Positions 1 to 7,989 of a DNA stretch of 64,000 nucleotides are shown piece by piece. The notes below the pieces were generated by a model. That model ran no database searches. It worked only from the letters and a program-made list of their open reading frames with translations, and was not told the DNA's origin. Numbering within the stretch: position 1 is the first letter of the stretch; each line of letters begins with the position of its first letter. Origin of the DNA: Marinoscillum sp049115815 (lineage in GTDB: Bacteria > Bacteroidota > Bacteroidia > Cytophagales > Cyclobacteriaceae). The stretch is from contig JAGDZO010000005.1 of the NCBI GenBank assembly GCA_049115815.1, positions 248,001-312,000 on the forward strand. Direction: 5' to 3'. Position numbers and translations under genes: made by a program.

Positions 1-536
1 GAGATGGATCTTGGGACAGTTACAAGAAAATTCATATCACACCTTCAGAGAAAAAATCTTGGGGAATTTCTGGTGGAGACAAGGTGAAAGTATTTGATAC
101 GGACGCAGGCAAAATAGGTATTACTATTTGCTATGACGTGGAGTTTCCTGAGATTTCAAGACTGTATGCGGAGCAAGGAATGCAGATACTCTTTGTCCCT
201 TTCCTCACGGATACTCCAAATGGCTACAACCGAGTGAGGTATTGCGCTCAAGCGCGAGCCATAGAGAATGAGTGTTATGTGGCCATAGCTGGATGCGTGG
301 GCAACCTCCCTAAGGTCAACAACATGGATATCCAATATGCTCAGAGTGCCATATTCACTCCTTCTGATTTTGCATTTCCGACAAACGCCATCAAATCTGA
401 AGCTACTCCCAATACGGAAATGACAGTGATAGGTGATTTGGATCTTGAACTCCTCAAAGAGCTGCACGAATTTGGAAGTGTGCAAACCATGAAGGATAGA
501 AGACTCGATCTTTATAAGATCAATCTCAAGAAATAG
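1..536 (+). CDS. Carbon-nitrogen hydrolase (nitrilase superfamily), C-terminal part; 5' end lies before the window
   Basis: The reading frame is already open at base 3 and ends with TAG at 534-536, so only about the last 177 residues are seen. The likely catalytic lysine is in the YKKIHITPSEK stretch near bases 21-50. The nucleophilic cysteine is in ICYDVEFPE (TGC at 129-131). The catalytic Glu of the E-K-C triad would be upstream, outside the window. The C-terminal end, with LKELHEFGSV and KDRRLDLY, resembles Bacteroidota proteins that carry an N-terminal GNAT domain in front of the hydrolase domain, so the full gene may be such a fusion (inference). Enzymes of this superfamily cleave amide or nitrile C-N bonds; the substrate cannot be told. 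A strong terminator follows the stop by about 100 bp. Confidence 0.85.
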   Translation, partial: DGSWDSYKKIHITPSEKKSWGISGGDKVKVFDTDAGKIGITICYDVEFPEISRLYAEQGMQILFVPFLTDTPNGYNRVRYCAQARAIENECYVAIAGCVGNLPKVNNMDIQYAQSAIFTPSDFAFPTNAIKSEATPNTEMTVIGDLDLELLKELHEFGSVQTMKDRRLDLYKINLKK

Positions 537-633
537 TCGATTAACGCGAGATAAGGCTATTGCGTTTTTGAGTGATTTTAACGACCTTAGTGAATAGATT
601 GAGTTACGTACATACTTCATCAATCCTCTTCAG

Positions 634-666
634 ATTACGCGCCAGTTTTGGCGCGTAATTTTTTTT
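634..666 (+). terminator. Rho-independent terminator of the hydrolase gene
   Basis: A perfect 10-bp GC-rich stem (ATTACGCGCC / GGCGCGTAAT) with a 6-nt loop is followed directly by a run of T on the + strand. It lies between the hydrolase stop and the LOG gene start, leaving only about 20 bp before the next ATG. Confidence 0.85.
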
Positions 667-684
667 GTCCTTTAGCAAACTTCT

Positions 685-1230
685 ATGAAAAAACGACTAG
701 CCATTTTTTGCGGTTCTAGTGTTGGGAATAATCCAGACTATAAATCAGCAGCAGCCGAGATGGGAAAACTGCTTGCAGCGCAAGACATAGGGATGGTCTA
801 TGGCGGTGGCAATATTGGGCTTATGGGAGCGTGTGCAGATGCGGTCATGGCCGATGGTGGTGAAGTGATAGGCATCATTCCCAAAAAACTGATGGAGCTT
901 GAAGTAGGCCATACAGGAATTTCTGACCTATTCGTAGTGGATACGATGCACGAGCGCAAAGCTAAAATGGCTCACCTTTCGGATGGATTTATTGCCATGC
1001 CTGGAGGCATAGGCACTATAGAGGAAATCATCGAGGTGTTCACCTGGCATCAGATAGGTTATCACAATAAGCCATGCGCCTTTCTTAATACCAATGGGTA
1101 TTACGATAAGTTTTTCGAGTTTCTCCAACATACTGTCGGCGAAGGTTTTTTATCCGCTGCTCAGAAAAATGAATTATTGATCGCTGATACGCCTGAAGCA
1201 ATTTTGAAGAAAATCACTCCTTTGATTTAG
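685..1230 (+). CDS. LOG family protein (TIGR00730 type nucleotide phosphoribohydrolase)
   Basis: This 181-residue cytosolic protein has the two hallmarks of the LOG/lysine-decarboxylase-like fold: YGGGNIGLMG near residues 39-48 and PGGIGTIEE near residues 105-113, which carries the catalytic Glu. Family members hydrolyse cytokinin riboside 5'-monophosphate or other nucleoside monophosphates to base and ribose 5-phosphate. The true substrate in this organism is unknown. Length is normal for the short bacterial form. The start ATG sits 19 bp after the upstream terminator. The 3' end overlaps the convergent sulfotransferase gene by 17 bp, so the two transcripts must overlap. Confidence 0.9.
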   Translation: MKKRLAIFCGSSVGNNPDYKSAAAEMGKLLAAQDIGMVYGGGNIGLMGACADAVMADGGEVIGIIPKKLMELEVGHTGISDLFVVDTMHERKAKMAHLSDGFIAMPGGIGTIEEIIEVFTWHQIGYHNKPCAFLNTNGYYDKFFEFLQHTVGEGFLSAAQKNELLIADTPEAILKKITPLI

Positions 1231-2023
1231 CTTTCATTGCCTTCCAATCTTCATCGAATTCTTTTCTTACTTGATCAAGACTTTCTTGCGGTATCAATGG
1301 TTCATTTGAGACTAAAAAATCTGGAATCAGGAGAGATACATAAAGTATCAAATGATAGCAAAGCCACACAGGTCTATACAGCAGCCAATGTTTCCATTTA
1401 TTGGTGTGATTGGTAGGAACCACTCTGATAAACTTCCTACAAAATGAACGAAGCACTTTGAGCTGTTTCTCTTCGAACGAGCGATGCACAACTCTTGTCG
1501 AAATGTTGGTAGGTTTCTCTACTCCCAAATAACTAGTAAGGTCATTTAAAAATCTCTGAGGATCGTTTTTCAAATCATCATAGTACAAAACCAAAGGAGC
1601 ATGCTCACAACACTCTTCTATGATTTCCCATTTAGCAGAATAATTCAGTTCCTTTTTGCCCCAATACCCATGATCATTGACCAAATCAAGGAATGATTCG
1701 AAAGGATGGTAATAACCATTTTTAACATGTCGCTTGTATTGCGAAGCTATCCAATGGTCATGCCTCCTCAATACCATAATAATCCTTGCCTGCGGATAGC
1801 TGGTGGTGAACCACCTGACTTCTTCCTCAAGCTGTCGATCAAATTCCCTTGACACCAGAGTTTTCTTGGCATCAAGTCTAGGAATAATCTCCGTAGATTT
1901 CTTGTATCGATGCGTAGATATGTAGTGAATGCCCTGCAACTTGGGAAAAACTTCAGTTTGCAGGTATGTAGAAGCCACTTTACCTAGCCCTACATGAAAA
2001 TAAATAGTGGGTTGCTCTGACAC
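1214..2023 (-). CDS. Sulfotransferase-family protein
   Basis: The 269-residue product has a 5'-phosphosulfate-binding P-loop-like segment near its start (HVGLGKVASTYLQ, residues about 10-22). A 3'-phosphate-binding stretch of the type RIIMVLRRHDHWIASQYKRH lies near residues 80-100. Together these indicate a PAPS-dependent sulfotransferase, which moves sulfate onto a carbohydrate or other acceptor. There is no signal peptide. The late hydrophobic stretch near residues 215-235 (around WLCYHLILYVSLLIPDFL) could contact the membrane. It is a single gene, convergent and overlapping with the LOG gene. A second, different sulfotransferase lies at 21462-22376 beside glycosyltransferases. The acceptor is unknown. 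Confidence 0.75.
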   Translation of the reverse strand: MSEQPTIYFHVGLGKVASTYLQTEVFPKLQGIHYISTHRYKKSTEIIPRLDAKKTLVSREFDRQLEEEVRWFTTSYPQARIIMVLRRHDHWIASQYKRHVKNGYYHPFESFLDLVNDHGYWGKKELNYSAKWEIIEECCEHAPLVLYYDDLKNDPQRFLNDLTSYLGVEKPTNISTRVVHRSFEEKQLKVLRSFCRKFIRVVPTNHTNKWKHWLLYRPVWLCYHLILYVSLLIPDFLVSNEPLIPQESLDQVRKEFDEDWKAMKAKSKE

Positions 2024-2164
2024 TCAGCGAAATTAGATGATTATATCGGCGCAAAGAATACTCTGAATAAAATGCGATGGTTAAAGCGCTATCTTATGAC
2101 CCCCATGTATTATTTTACATGAAAATAATTAATCAACCGAGCTCATCTAACTCTAAAGATTCTA

Positions 2165-2278
2165 GTGAAAAAAGACAGATATAACTGGAAAAACATAGCA
2201 CTCTTCTTGGAGATCAGTTTGGTTGTCGGCTTTTTCCTTTTGGTAATTCTCAATTATTTCTACCATTTTATTCTTTGA
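2165..2278 (+). CDS. Possible small single-pass membrane peptide (37 aa)
   Basis: This lies in a 333-bp gap between two annotated genes. A GTG-started frame encodes a basic N-terminus (MKKDRYNWKN) followed by one long hydrophobic segment (IALFLEISLVVGFFLLVILN) and a short aromatic tail, ending at TGA. An in-frame TAA at 2126-2128 limits the upstream extension. The charge pattern, positive inside and then a hydrophobic helix, is that of a real small membrane protein. There is no ribosome-binding site to speak of and no homologue that I recognise. The rest of the 2024-2356 gap shows only a short CATGTA/TACATG palindrome and AT-rich sequence. Confidence 0.35.
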   Translation: MKKDRYNWKNIALFLEISLVVGFFLLVILNYFYHFIL

Positions 2279-2356
2279 AACCAGTGTTTCAAAAACTCGT
2301 CATTGCAATTTCCAAATAGCCCTTAAAGTTGCCTTCATAAATACTAGATTTGCCGT

Positions 2357-4627
2357 ATGGCAAGTGAAGCAGAGGAAGCGTATCTCAACGAGCTCAATCC
2401 CCCCCAAAAAGAAGGTGTAGTCAATACCGAAGGACCAACAATGCTGATCGCAGGTGCTGGATCAGGGAAGACCAGAGTTTTGACTTATCGGATCGCGTAT
2501 CTCATGCGCCAAAAGAATGTAGACCCATTCAACATCATGGCGCTCACCTTTACCAATAAGGCTTCAAGGGAGATGAGGGATAGGATAGAGAGTATCGTGG
2601 GTAATGATGCCCGAAATCTCTATATGGGGACCTTCCATTCGGTATTCGCGAGAATACTAAGATCTGAAGCCTCTAGACTTGGGTATCCTTCCAATTTTAC
2701 GATTTACGATTCGGATGATTCCAAAACACTCATCCGGCAGATAGTGAAAGAAAAGCGACTGGACGACAAGCTCTACAAAGCCAATGTAGTGCTCAACAGA
2801 ATTTCGGCCGCAAAGAATAGATTAGTATCCTGGCAGGACTACCAAAACAACCCCATCTATGCTGAGGATGACGCATCCAATATGCGACCTGACATGGGCA
2901 AAATCTATCAGACCTATGTGATGCGATGTTACAAAGCTGGGGCTATGGATTTTGATGATTTGTTGTTCAATACCAACGTCTTGTTCCAAGAGCATCCAGA
3001 TATTTTGAACAAATATCAGCAACGTTTTCACTACATATTGATAGACGAGTTTCAGGATACCAATATTTCGCAATATTTGATCGCCAAGCGGTTGGCGGCT
3101 GTTCGCCAGAATATCGCTGTGGTAGGTGATGATGCACAAAGTATCTATGCATTCCGTGGGGCGGACATTCAAAATATTCTGAATTTCGAAAGAGATTACC
3201 CTGACCTGAAGGTCATAAAGCTAGAGCAGAACTATCGATCGAGTAATACGATTGTGCAAGCTGCCAACTCGGTCATTAATAGGAATACTGCTCAACTGAA
3301 AAAAAATGTCTGGACGGACAATGACGAGGGTGAACTCATAGACCTGATCAAAGCCACCTCAGACAATGAGGAAGGCAAATTGATAGCATCTTCCATCTTT
3401 GAGACTAAGATGCAGACACAGTCTAGCAACAAAGACTTTGCGATCCTTTACCGAACGAATAGCCAGTCACGGGCTATGGAGGAAGCGCTCCGCAGAAACA
3501 ATCTTAAATATCGAGTGGTAGGAGGACTTTCGTTTTACCAACGAAAGGAAATCAAAGACGTGGTGGCTTATCTCAGGTATATCGTCAATCCGAATGACGA
3601 GCAGGCCATGAGACGCAGCATCAACCTTCCGAAACGCGGAATCGGGCCAGGAACCATAGAGAAAATAGTGGTAACGGCGGATGAGCACGACAAATCACTA
3701 TGGGAAATAATGGAAAATGCCAAGTCCTATATTGGCGGCCGTGGTAGTACCCAAGTCGAGGAATATGTGACGCTAATCAAGAGCTTCAGATTAACGGCAG
3801 AGAAGAAAGATGCCTATGATACTGCTGCTTTGGTGGCCAAAAACTCTGGACTTCTAAGAGACCTATATGCCGATAAGACAATAGAAGGAATCAGCCGCTA
3901 CGAAAACGTACAAGAACTCCTAAATGCCATCAAGGAGTTTACTGATGATAAGGAACGAGAAGACAAAAGTCTGAGCGCATTCCTTCAAGAGGTAACCTTG
4001 CTGACTGATGAAGACAGGAAAAATGATCCTGAAGAATCCATCACCCTTATGACCATCCATATGGCCAAGGGATTGGAATTTAAATACGTATATATAGTAG
4101 GGATGGAAGAAGACCTCTTTCCTTCTCAGATGATGCTAAGTAGCCGAGCGGATTTGGAGGAAGAGCGCCGGTTGTTTTATGTAGCCATCACAAGAGCTAA
4201 AGCCAAACTCCACCTCAGTTACGCGCTCAACAGGTATCGCTACGGCAGATTAAAAAGCTGTGAGCCAAGCAGGTTCTTGGAAGAAGTAGATGCTAAGTTC
4301 ATCAAGGTGAACAAGAAACATTCCACCACTTCTCCTCTATCATCTGCTGAGAGCTATGTGACTAAAAATTTTGTCAACAACCTCAAAAAGGATGCAAGTA
4401 ATCGAAAATTCGCCTCGGTTGTCAATCATAAACCTAGCGCGGATTTTACCCCTAGTGATATCAGCGGATTGGAAGCTGGCATGCGCGTAGAGCATGCCAA
4501 ATTTGGCTTTGGAAAAGTCACAGTCCTAGATGAAGAGGGAGCTAACAAAAAAGCCAAAGTATTATTTGAAAAAGCTGGTGAAAAGACACTTCTGCTGGCG
4601 TTTGCCAAGCTGAGGATAGTGGAGTGA
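2357..4627 (+). CDS. pcrA: ATP-dependent DNA helicase, UvrD/PcrA type
   Basis: This is a 756-residue superfamily 1A helicase of normal length. Seen in order: Q-motif region LNPPQKE (13-19), Walker A AGAGSGKT (32-39), Walker B LIDEFQDTN near 228-236, motif IV QNYRS near 290, and motif VI VAITRAKA near 608. The C-terminal tail (GMRVEHAKFGFGKV, around 706-720) matches the RNA-polymerase-binding Tudor-like tail of PcrA. It unwinds DNA 3' to 5' in nucleotide-excision and mismatch repair and clears transcription-replication conflicts. It stands alone on the + strand. A TAGATTTG sequence ends only 4 bp before the ATG; it looks like a Bacteroidota -7 element but is too close to be convincing. Confidence 0.95.
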   Translation: MASEAEEAYLNELNPPQKEGVVNTEGPTMLIAGAGSGKTRVLTYRIAYLMRQKNVDPFNIMALTFTNKASREMRDRIESIVGNDARNLYMGTFHSVFARILRSEASRLGYPSNFTIYDSDDSKTLIRQIVKEKRLDDKLYKANVVLNRISAAKNRLVSWQDYQNNPIYAEDDASNMRPDMGKIYQTYVMRCYKAGAMDFDDLLFNTNVLFQEHPDILNKYQQRFHYILIDEFQDTNISQYLIAKRLAAVRQNIAVVGDDAQSIYAFRGADIQNILNFERDYPDLKVIKLEQNYRSSNTIVQAANSVINRNTAQLKKNVWTDNDEGELIDLIKATSDNEEGKLIASSIFETKMQTQSSNKDFAILYRTNSQSRAMEEALRRNNLKYRVVGGLSFYQRKEIKDVVAYLRYIVNPNDEQAMRRSINLPKRGIGPGTIEKIVVTADEHDKSLWEIMENAKSYIGGRGSTQVEEYVTLIKSFRLTAEKKDAYDTAALVAKNSGLLRDLYADKTIEGISRYENVQELLNAIKEFTDDKEREDKSLSAFLQEVTLLTDEDRKNDPEESITLMTIHMAKGLEFKYVYIVGMEEDLFPSQMMLSSRADLEEERRLFYVAITRAKAKLHLSYALNRYRYGRLKSCEPSRFLEEVDAKFIKVNKKHSTTSPLSSAESYVTKNFVNNLKKDASNRKFASVVNHKPSADFTPSDISGLEAGMRVEHAKFGFGKVTVLDEEGANKKAKVLFEKAGEKTLLLAFAKLRIVE

Positions 4628-4649
4628 TATTCTGAAATTTATACTCGAA

Positions 4650-4683
4650 AATCCCTAACAGGGTTTTGAACCCTATTAGGATT
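4650..4683. repeat. Intergenic palindrome after pcrA
   Basis: Two arms of about 15 nt (AATCCCTAACAGGGTT and AACCCTATTAGGATT) face each other across a 3-nt loop, with one bulge or mismatch each. On the - strand the stem is followed by TTTTC and on the + strand by no T run, so it is at best a weak terminator. It could be a dispersed palindromic element, but no second copy was noticed in the window. Confidence 0.5.
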
Positions 4684-4693
4684 AGGCAAGCAC

Positions 4694-4726
4694 AAAAAAA
4701 CCACTGACCTATTCGATCAATGGTTT
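4694..4726 (-). terminator. Terminator of the lipoprotein gene at 4750-5670
   Basis: Read on the - strand, a 12-bp stem (AAACCATTGATC with GGTCAGTGGTTT, including G-U pairs) has a short loop and ends in a run of seven T. It lies just past the stop codon of the minus-strand lipoprotein gene. Confidence 0.7.
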
Positions 4727-4749
4727 CACTATTTCTTTTAACCTAAATC

Positions 4750-5670
4750 TTAGTTACAGTCGTAGGTTAATGTCAGGTCAGTAGTGTAGGTGGAACCATC
4801 CCACATCTCCACTTCTTTGATTGTCGTAGGCAAGTCTTTATCGTTATAAGTATAGGTGTAGTCATAAGACTCTTCCCATTCCTCAGTTACAGTTCCATCT
4901 TCATATGCTTTTTCTACATCAGTAACACTACCTACGTTGTTGGCAGAGAAAAATCCAGCCCAATTATCATCCCAAAGTAAGGTTGCAATATCACCTCTGA
5001 ATGGATTGATTTTACTATCATAACCAGAATAAGTAATGGTCTCAGTATAGCTTAATTCTGACGTACTTCCATCTTCATAATCCGTTGAAACAATTTTAGA
5101 GATATTTTCTCCTGTGAAAGTGATCTCATAAACTTCATCTATATACAGATCGCCAATAGTTACTTCTTCAGTATTCTCGTCATAATATTCATTTGACCAA
5201 GCTTCTACCTTATTCAACTTACCTCCACTATATAAGAATTTGAGCTCCCAGGTGGCCTCTTGACCATCTTCCTCATAGCTAAAACTTACTTTAGTCAAAT
5301 CACTACCAGACCAGTCTATGTCGATATCAAAGGCATCATCCGGATAATCCAAATCGTAATATGATGCTGTTACAGGCAACATAGATGAATAAGTAAACTT
5401 CAATCCCTCGGTGTAGACGTCACCATCTGATGAACTATATACATCTTCCCATTGTGTGAGATTACCGTCATTATCATAAGTGTAAGTCCAAGTTGACTTA
5501 TCATTATCATCATCTGTGCTTTCTACCTTCATAAGTTTACAACTACTCGGATTGTTGGTCACATCCTCAAGGCTGTCAATCACATCATCTACTTTGTTAG
5601 GATCTACGTCCTCTTCACAGCTAAATAGTGTTCCAACAACTACAGCCATCATTAAAATTCTTTTTGTCAT
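4750..5670 (-). CDS. Secreted lipoprotein with YD-like repeats, function unknown
   Basis: The 306-residue product starts with a lipoprotein signal (lipobox cysteine at residue 18, GTLFSC) followed by acidic EED, as in Bacteroidota surface-exposed lipoproteins. The mature part is very rich in Asp, Glu, Tyr, Thr and Ser. It contains recurring beta-strand-like units such as WTYTYDNDGNLTQWEDV near residues 60-76 and YTYTYNDKDLPTTIKEV near the C-terminus, which resemble the YD/RHS-type periodic units of Bacteroidota cell-surface lipoproteins. The high acidity fits a calcium-binding or salt-adapted extracellular protein (inference). It is monocistronic with its own terminator. I do not recognise a specific function. 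Confidence 0.75.
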   Translation of the reverse strand: MTKRILMMAVVVGTLFSCEEDVDPNKVDDVIDSLEDVTNNPSSCKLMKVESTDDDNDKSTWTYTYDNDGNLTQWEDVYSSSDGDVYTEGLKFTYSSMLPVTASYYDLDYPDDAFDIDIDWSGSDLTKVSFSYEEDGQEATWELKFLYSGGKLNKVEAWSNEYYDENTEEVTIGDLYIDEVYEITFTGENISKIVSTDYEDGSTSELSYTETITYSGYDSKINPFRGDIATLLWDDNWAGFFSANNVGSVTDVEKAYEDGTVTEEWEESYDYTYTYNDKDLPTTIKEVEMWDGSTYTTDLTLTYDCN

Positions 5671-5712
5671 AGCGTTTTTTTGAACAAAGATTATTAGCCA
5701 CTTCCAAAAAGT

Positions 5713-5734
5713 AAATACCTCGATATAGGTATTT
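5713..5734. promoter_or_regulatory. Palindrome upstream of the lipoprotein gene, candidate operator
   Basis: Perfect 8-bp arms AAATACCT and AGGTATTT are separated by 6 nt and lie about 45-65 bp upstream of the start of the 4750-5670 gene. On the - strand the palindrome sits between a TTG and a TTACTTTTTG sequence that loosely resemble -33 and -7 boxes. Placement suits a repressor site, but nothing identifies the regulator. Confidence 0.3.
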
Positions 5735-5823
5735 TGATCAATTGAGTAATAATTATAAAATCCCTAAAATGAAGATGAAAATTTGGATCAAGCATAAATA
5801 ACCCTCGCCTAAATAGTGTCAAT

Positions 5824-6489
5824 TTAAGAGGCTTTCATCAACCCGTATTGTTCTCGTTTCAAACGCTCAACATCTTCTATCAATCGCGCCATTTCTAAAG
5901 GGATAGTTCCATTATAAACACCGCGAATTCTAAGATTGGGGTCCACCAGTACTACATTCTCCGTATGAAGAAAATCAGACTCTTCTGTCACGCTTTTGCC
6001 AAAGCCCTCGTCAGCAAAATAAGACGATCTGCCCAATTCATAAATCTCACGTTTTTCGCCAGTCAGCAAATGCCATTTACCACTTTGGATGTCATTGCGC
6101 TGAGCATACTCTTTCAATACTGAAACAGAGTCTACCCAAGGCATCACACTGTGAGAGACCAGCAGAACTGAATCATCTTGCTCAAAGGCCGCTTGTACGC
6201 GCTGAAGATTATTGGTCATCCTAGGGCAAACTGATGGGCAGATAGAAAAGAAAAAATTGGCCACATAGATATGGCCTTTAAGGTTTTCCTGAGTCACGGT
6301 CTTACCGTCTTGATTGGTGAAAGAAAATGGAGCAATGGTATGAACCTTCTCCAAATCTGAATCATCAGGATCCATCCAAACAGGCGTGAAATCCGCTTGT
6401 GAATAATAGGGTAATAGCACTTCTGTAGGCTCTTTTTGACCACAGCTTATCAGTACCAAAATCGACAAAATGAGTAAGCTATTTTTCAT
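5824..6489 (-). CDS. SCO1/SenC family lipoprotein (copper chaperone / thiol-disulfide protein)
   Basis: Starting at the ATG at 6489 gives 221 residues with a lipobox (LVLISC, Cys16); a longer frame upstream would bury this signal and was rejected. The thioredoxin-like SCO fold carries the CPSVC motif (Cys84 and Cys88). A conserved His in DFLHTENVVLVD supplies the third copper ligand expected in the family. SCO proteins deliver copper to the CuA site of cytochrome oxidase or act as envelope thiol reductases. The ATG overlaps the end of the MORN-like gene by 11 bp, so translation is probably coupled. It is the last of a three-gene unit with the YHYH and MORN-like genes. Confidence 0.9.
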   Translation of the reverse strand: MKNSLLILSILVLISCGQKEPTEVLLPYYSQADFTPVWMDPDDSDLEKVHTIAPFSFTNQDGKTVTQENLKGHIYVANFFFSICPSVCPRMTNNLQRVQAAFEQDDSVLLVSHSVMPWVDSVSVLKEYAQRNDIQSGKWHLLTGEKREIYELGRSSYFADEGFGKSVTEESDFLHTENVVLVDPNLRIRGVYNGTIPLEMARLIEDVERLKREQYGLMKAS

Positions 6490-7069
6490 AAACAGCAGCA
6501 GTGAGGGGTTTAACTCGTTCTTCTTCAGTATCAATGTTCTTGCAGCGCTTGATTCCCACCAATCCATACTTCCTTCCATCTTCACGAATCACATAGTTGG
6601 TTCTCAGTTTACCATCAGATCGCCACACTCTTTGTGTACCAAAGGGCTGACCATTCTTGTAGTTGGCTTCCATAGCCATGCTGCCATCCTCATACCATTC
6701 ATAGTGCGTGCCTACATTCTCACCATGATTAAAAGTGTATTCGAAACGCACGGCACCACCTTGGTAATACCCTCGATGCGTTCCGTGCTTTTCGCCATGA
6801 TGATAATTCCTCTCATAATTCAATTCGCCCGAGGAGTAATATCCAGCATTTCTTCCATGCTTCTGGCCTTCGTAGTAAGCAGTTGTGGCACTTATGTTTC
6901 CATTCTCAAACCTCGTGATTGTATAGCCGGAGAACAGCTTTCCCTGATATTGAAGCAATCCTTTGGAGGTCTTTTGTAATCCAGGATCATTTTTATCTAC
7001 CTCTACTGAAGGTATCATGGAGCACCCTACGGCAGAAACTAAGAGAATATATAGTGCCAGCCACTTCAT
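6479..7069 (-). CDS. MORN-like (YwqK-type) repeat lipoprotein
   Basis: The 196-residue product has a lipoprotein signal with Cys16 (SAVGC). It then has about five tandem units of roughly 22 residues with the pattern YY..G..HG...Y...G.....Y, for example YYEGQKHGRNAGYYSSGEL and YQGGAVRFEYTFNHGENVG. This is the toxin-antitoxin YwqK/MORN-variant repeat, a beta-hairpin repeat used for protein binding; the antitoxin name of the family says little about role. It is the middle gene of YHYH-MORN-SCO1. Its ATG is immediately next to the stop of the YHYH gene and its end overlaps the SCO1 start by 11 bp, so the three are likely made together in the periplasm. Confidence 0.8.
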   Translation of the reverse strand: MKWLALYILLVSAVGCSMIPSVEVDKNDPGLQKTSKGLLQYQGKLFSGYTITRFENGNISATTAYYEGQKHGRNAGYYSSGELNYERNYHHGEKHGTHRGYYQGGAVRFEYTFNHGENVGTHYEWYEDGSMAMEANYKNGQPFGTQRVWRSDGKLRTNYVIREDGRKYGLVGIKRCKNIDTEEERVKPLTAAVYEK

Positions 7070-7876
7070 TTATCTAGATATTGTGCCCGGTGTACCAAAA
7101 AATCCATCACCATTGATCCAAGGTAAATCGTCAGTCACGTGATAATGATAAATTCCTTTTGGAAATTCCGCTGTAGCGGAAACATGTCCGTGATAGTCGT
7201 CCAAATCGTTATTGGTCAATCTGACGCCATTTTCTACCGGACCATATACCGGAAACCCATCCAGCAACAACCCTAAGAATGAATCTGTCATCAACTTGGA
7301 TTGTGTCAACCAGGTAGGCTCTATATGGTAATGATAATTACCTCCTTGTGCCGGATGTCCTTCATACTGATCGAAAGTATTGAGCTCTTCCAGAATATCA
7401 TCGCCAGGAGCAGCGGCCTGATTTAAAAATGCAACGCTATTCACAGCAACTCCCATTGGACCCATCGGTGTAGTCGATTTACTGCTAGCCTCTACTGGAA
7501 ATCTAGGAATCTTGTACACATGATTTTGGATCTCAATCTCATTTGGATTTTTCTTGAAATCCGGATTGTCAGGCTCCTCATATGAAGCATAAAGTGAGCT
7601 GGTACGCGGATAGTACATACTTTCATGATCAGGCTGATTGGATGATGTGATGGTGATAAATTCATCTCCTATTACCACTTCTAGCGCATCGCTATGGTAA
7701 AACTTCTCAGCCAAAATGCTGATATCGTTATCAGCAGTAGTTTCCTCTTCCTCCTCTTCTTGCTCATCTTCCATTTCTATTTCATCCTCCTCGGCTTCAG
7801 CCGAATCGCAAGACTGCAATTGAACAAAAGTGAAAATGGTAATGATTAGCCAGATAATTCTGTTGATTTTAAGCAT
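7070..7876 (-). CDS. YHYH domain lipoprotein
   Basis: The 268-residue product has a lipoprotein signal (Cys23 in LQSCDS) followed by a stretch of almost only Asp and Glu at residues about 26-46, a sign of an exposed linker. The mature domain contains two copies of the naming motif, NYHYHIEPTWL and GIYHYHVTDDLPW, with LLLDGFPVYGP between them. This is the YHYH family (PF14240), whose function is not established; the histidine clusters suggest metal binding (inference). It is the first gene of the trio and no gap separates it from the MORN-like gene. Its placement ahead of a SCO1 copper protein is consistent with a metal-related envelope role. Confidence 0.85.
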   Translation of the reverse strand: MLKINRIIWLIITIFTFVQLQSCDSAEAEEDEIEMEDEQEEEEEETTADNDISILAEKFYHSDALEVVIGDEFITITSSNQPDHESMYYPRTSSLYASYEEPDNPDFKKNPNEIEIQNHVYKIPRFPVEASSKSTTPMGPMGVAVNSVAFLNQAAAPGDDILEELNTFDQYEGHPAQGGNYHYHIEPTWLTQSKLMTDSFLGLLLDGFPVYGPVENGVRLTNNDLDDYHGHVSATAEFPKGIYHYHVTDDLPWINGDGFFGTPGTISR

Positions 7877-7932
7877 AGTTGTATTTTTTGATAGTCTAAA
7901 TTAGAAACGATCAACTACAGGAAAACCCTACC

Positions 7933-7967
7933 ACAAAAAAAAGGTGCCCAAATTAACGAGCACCTTT
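7933..7967 (-). terminator. Terminator of the 138-residue-repeat protein gene
   Basis: On the - strand a perfect 8-bp stem AAAGGTGC / GCACCTTT with a 12-nt loop is followed by a run of eight T. It lies 23 bp after the stop of the gene at 7990-9711. Confidence 0.85.
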
Positions 7968-7989
7968 AGATAAACAGCGTCGGATTCTA

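Noticed and set aside
156..623. 155-residue open frame on the - strand opposite the hydrolase
   Set aside because: It lies wholly against a well-supported hydrolase frame and its product has no domain, signal or neighbour support.
2104..2121. CATGTA/TACATG palindrome upstream of pcrA
   Set aside because: Six-base arms in an AT-rich gap are expected by chance and it does not sit near a clear promoter.
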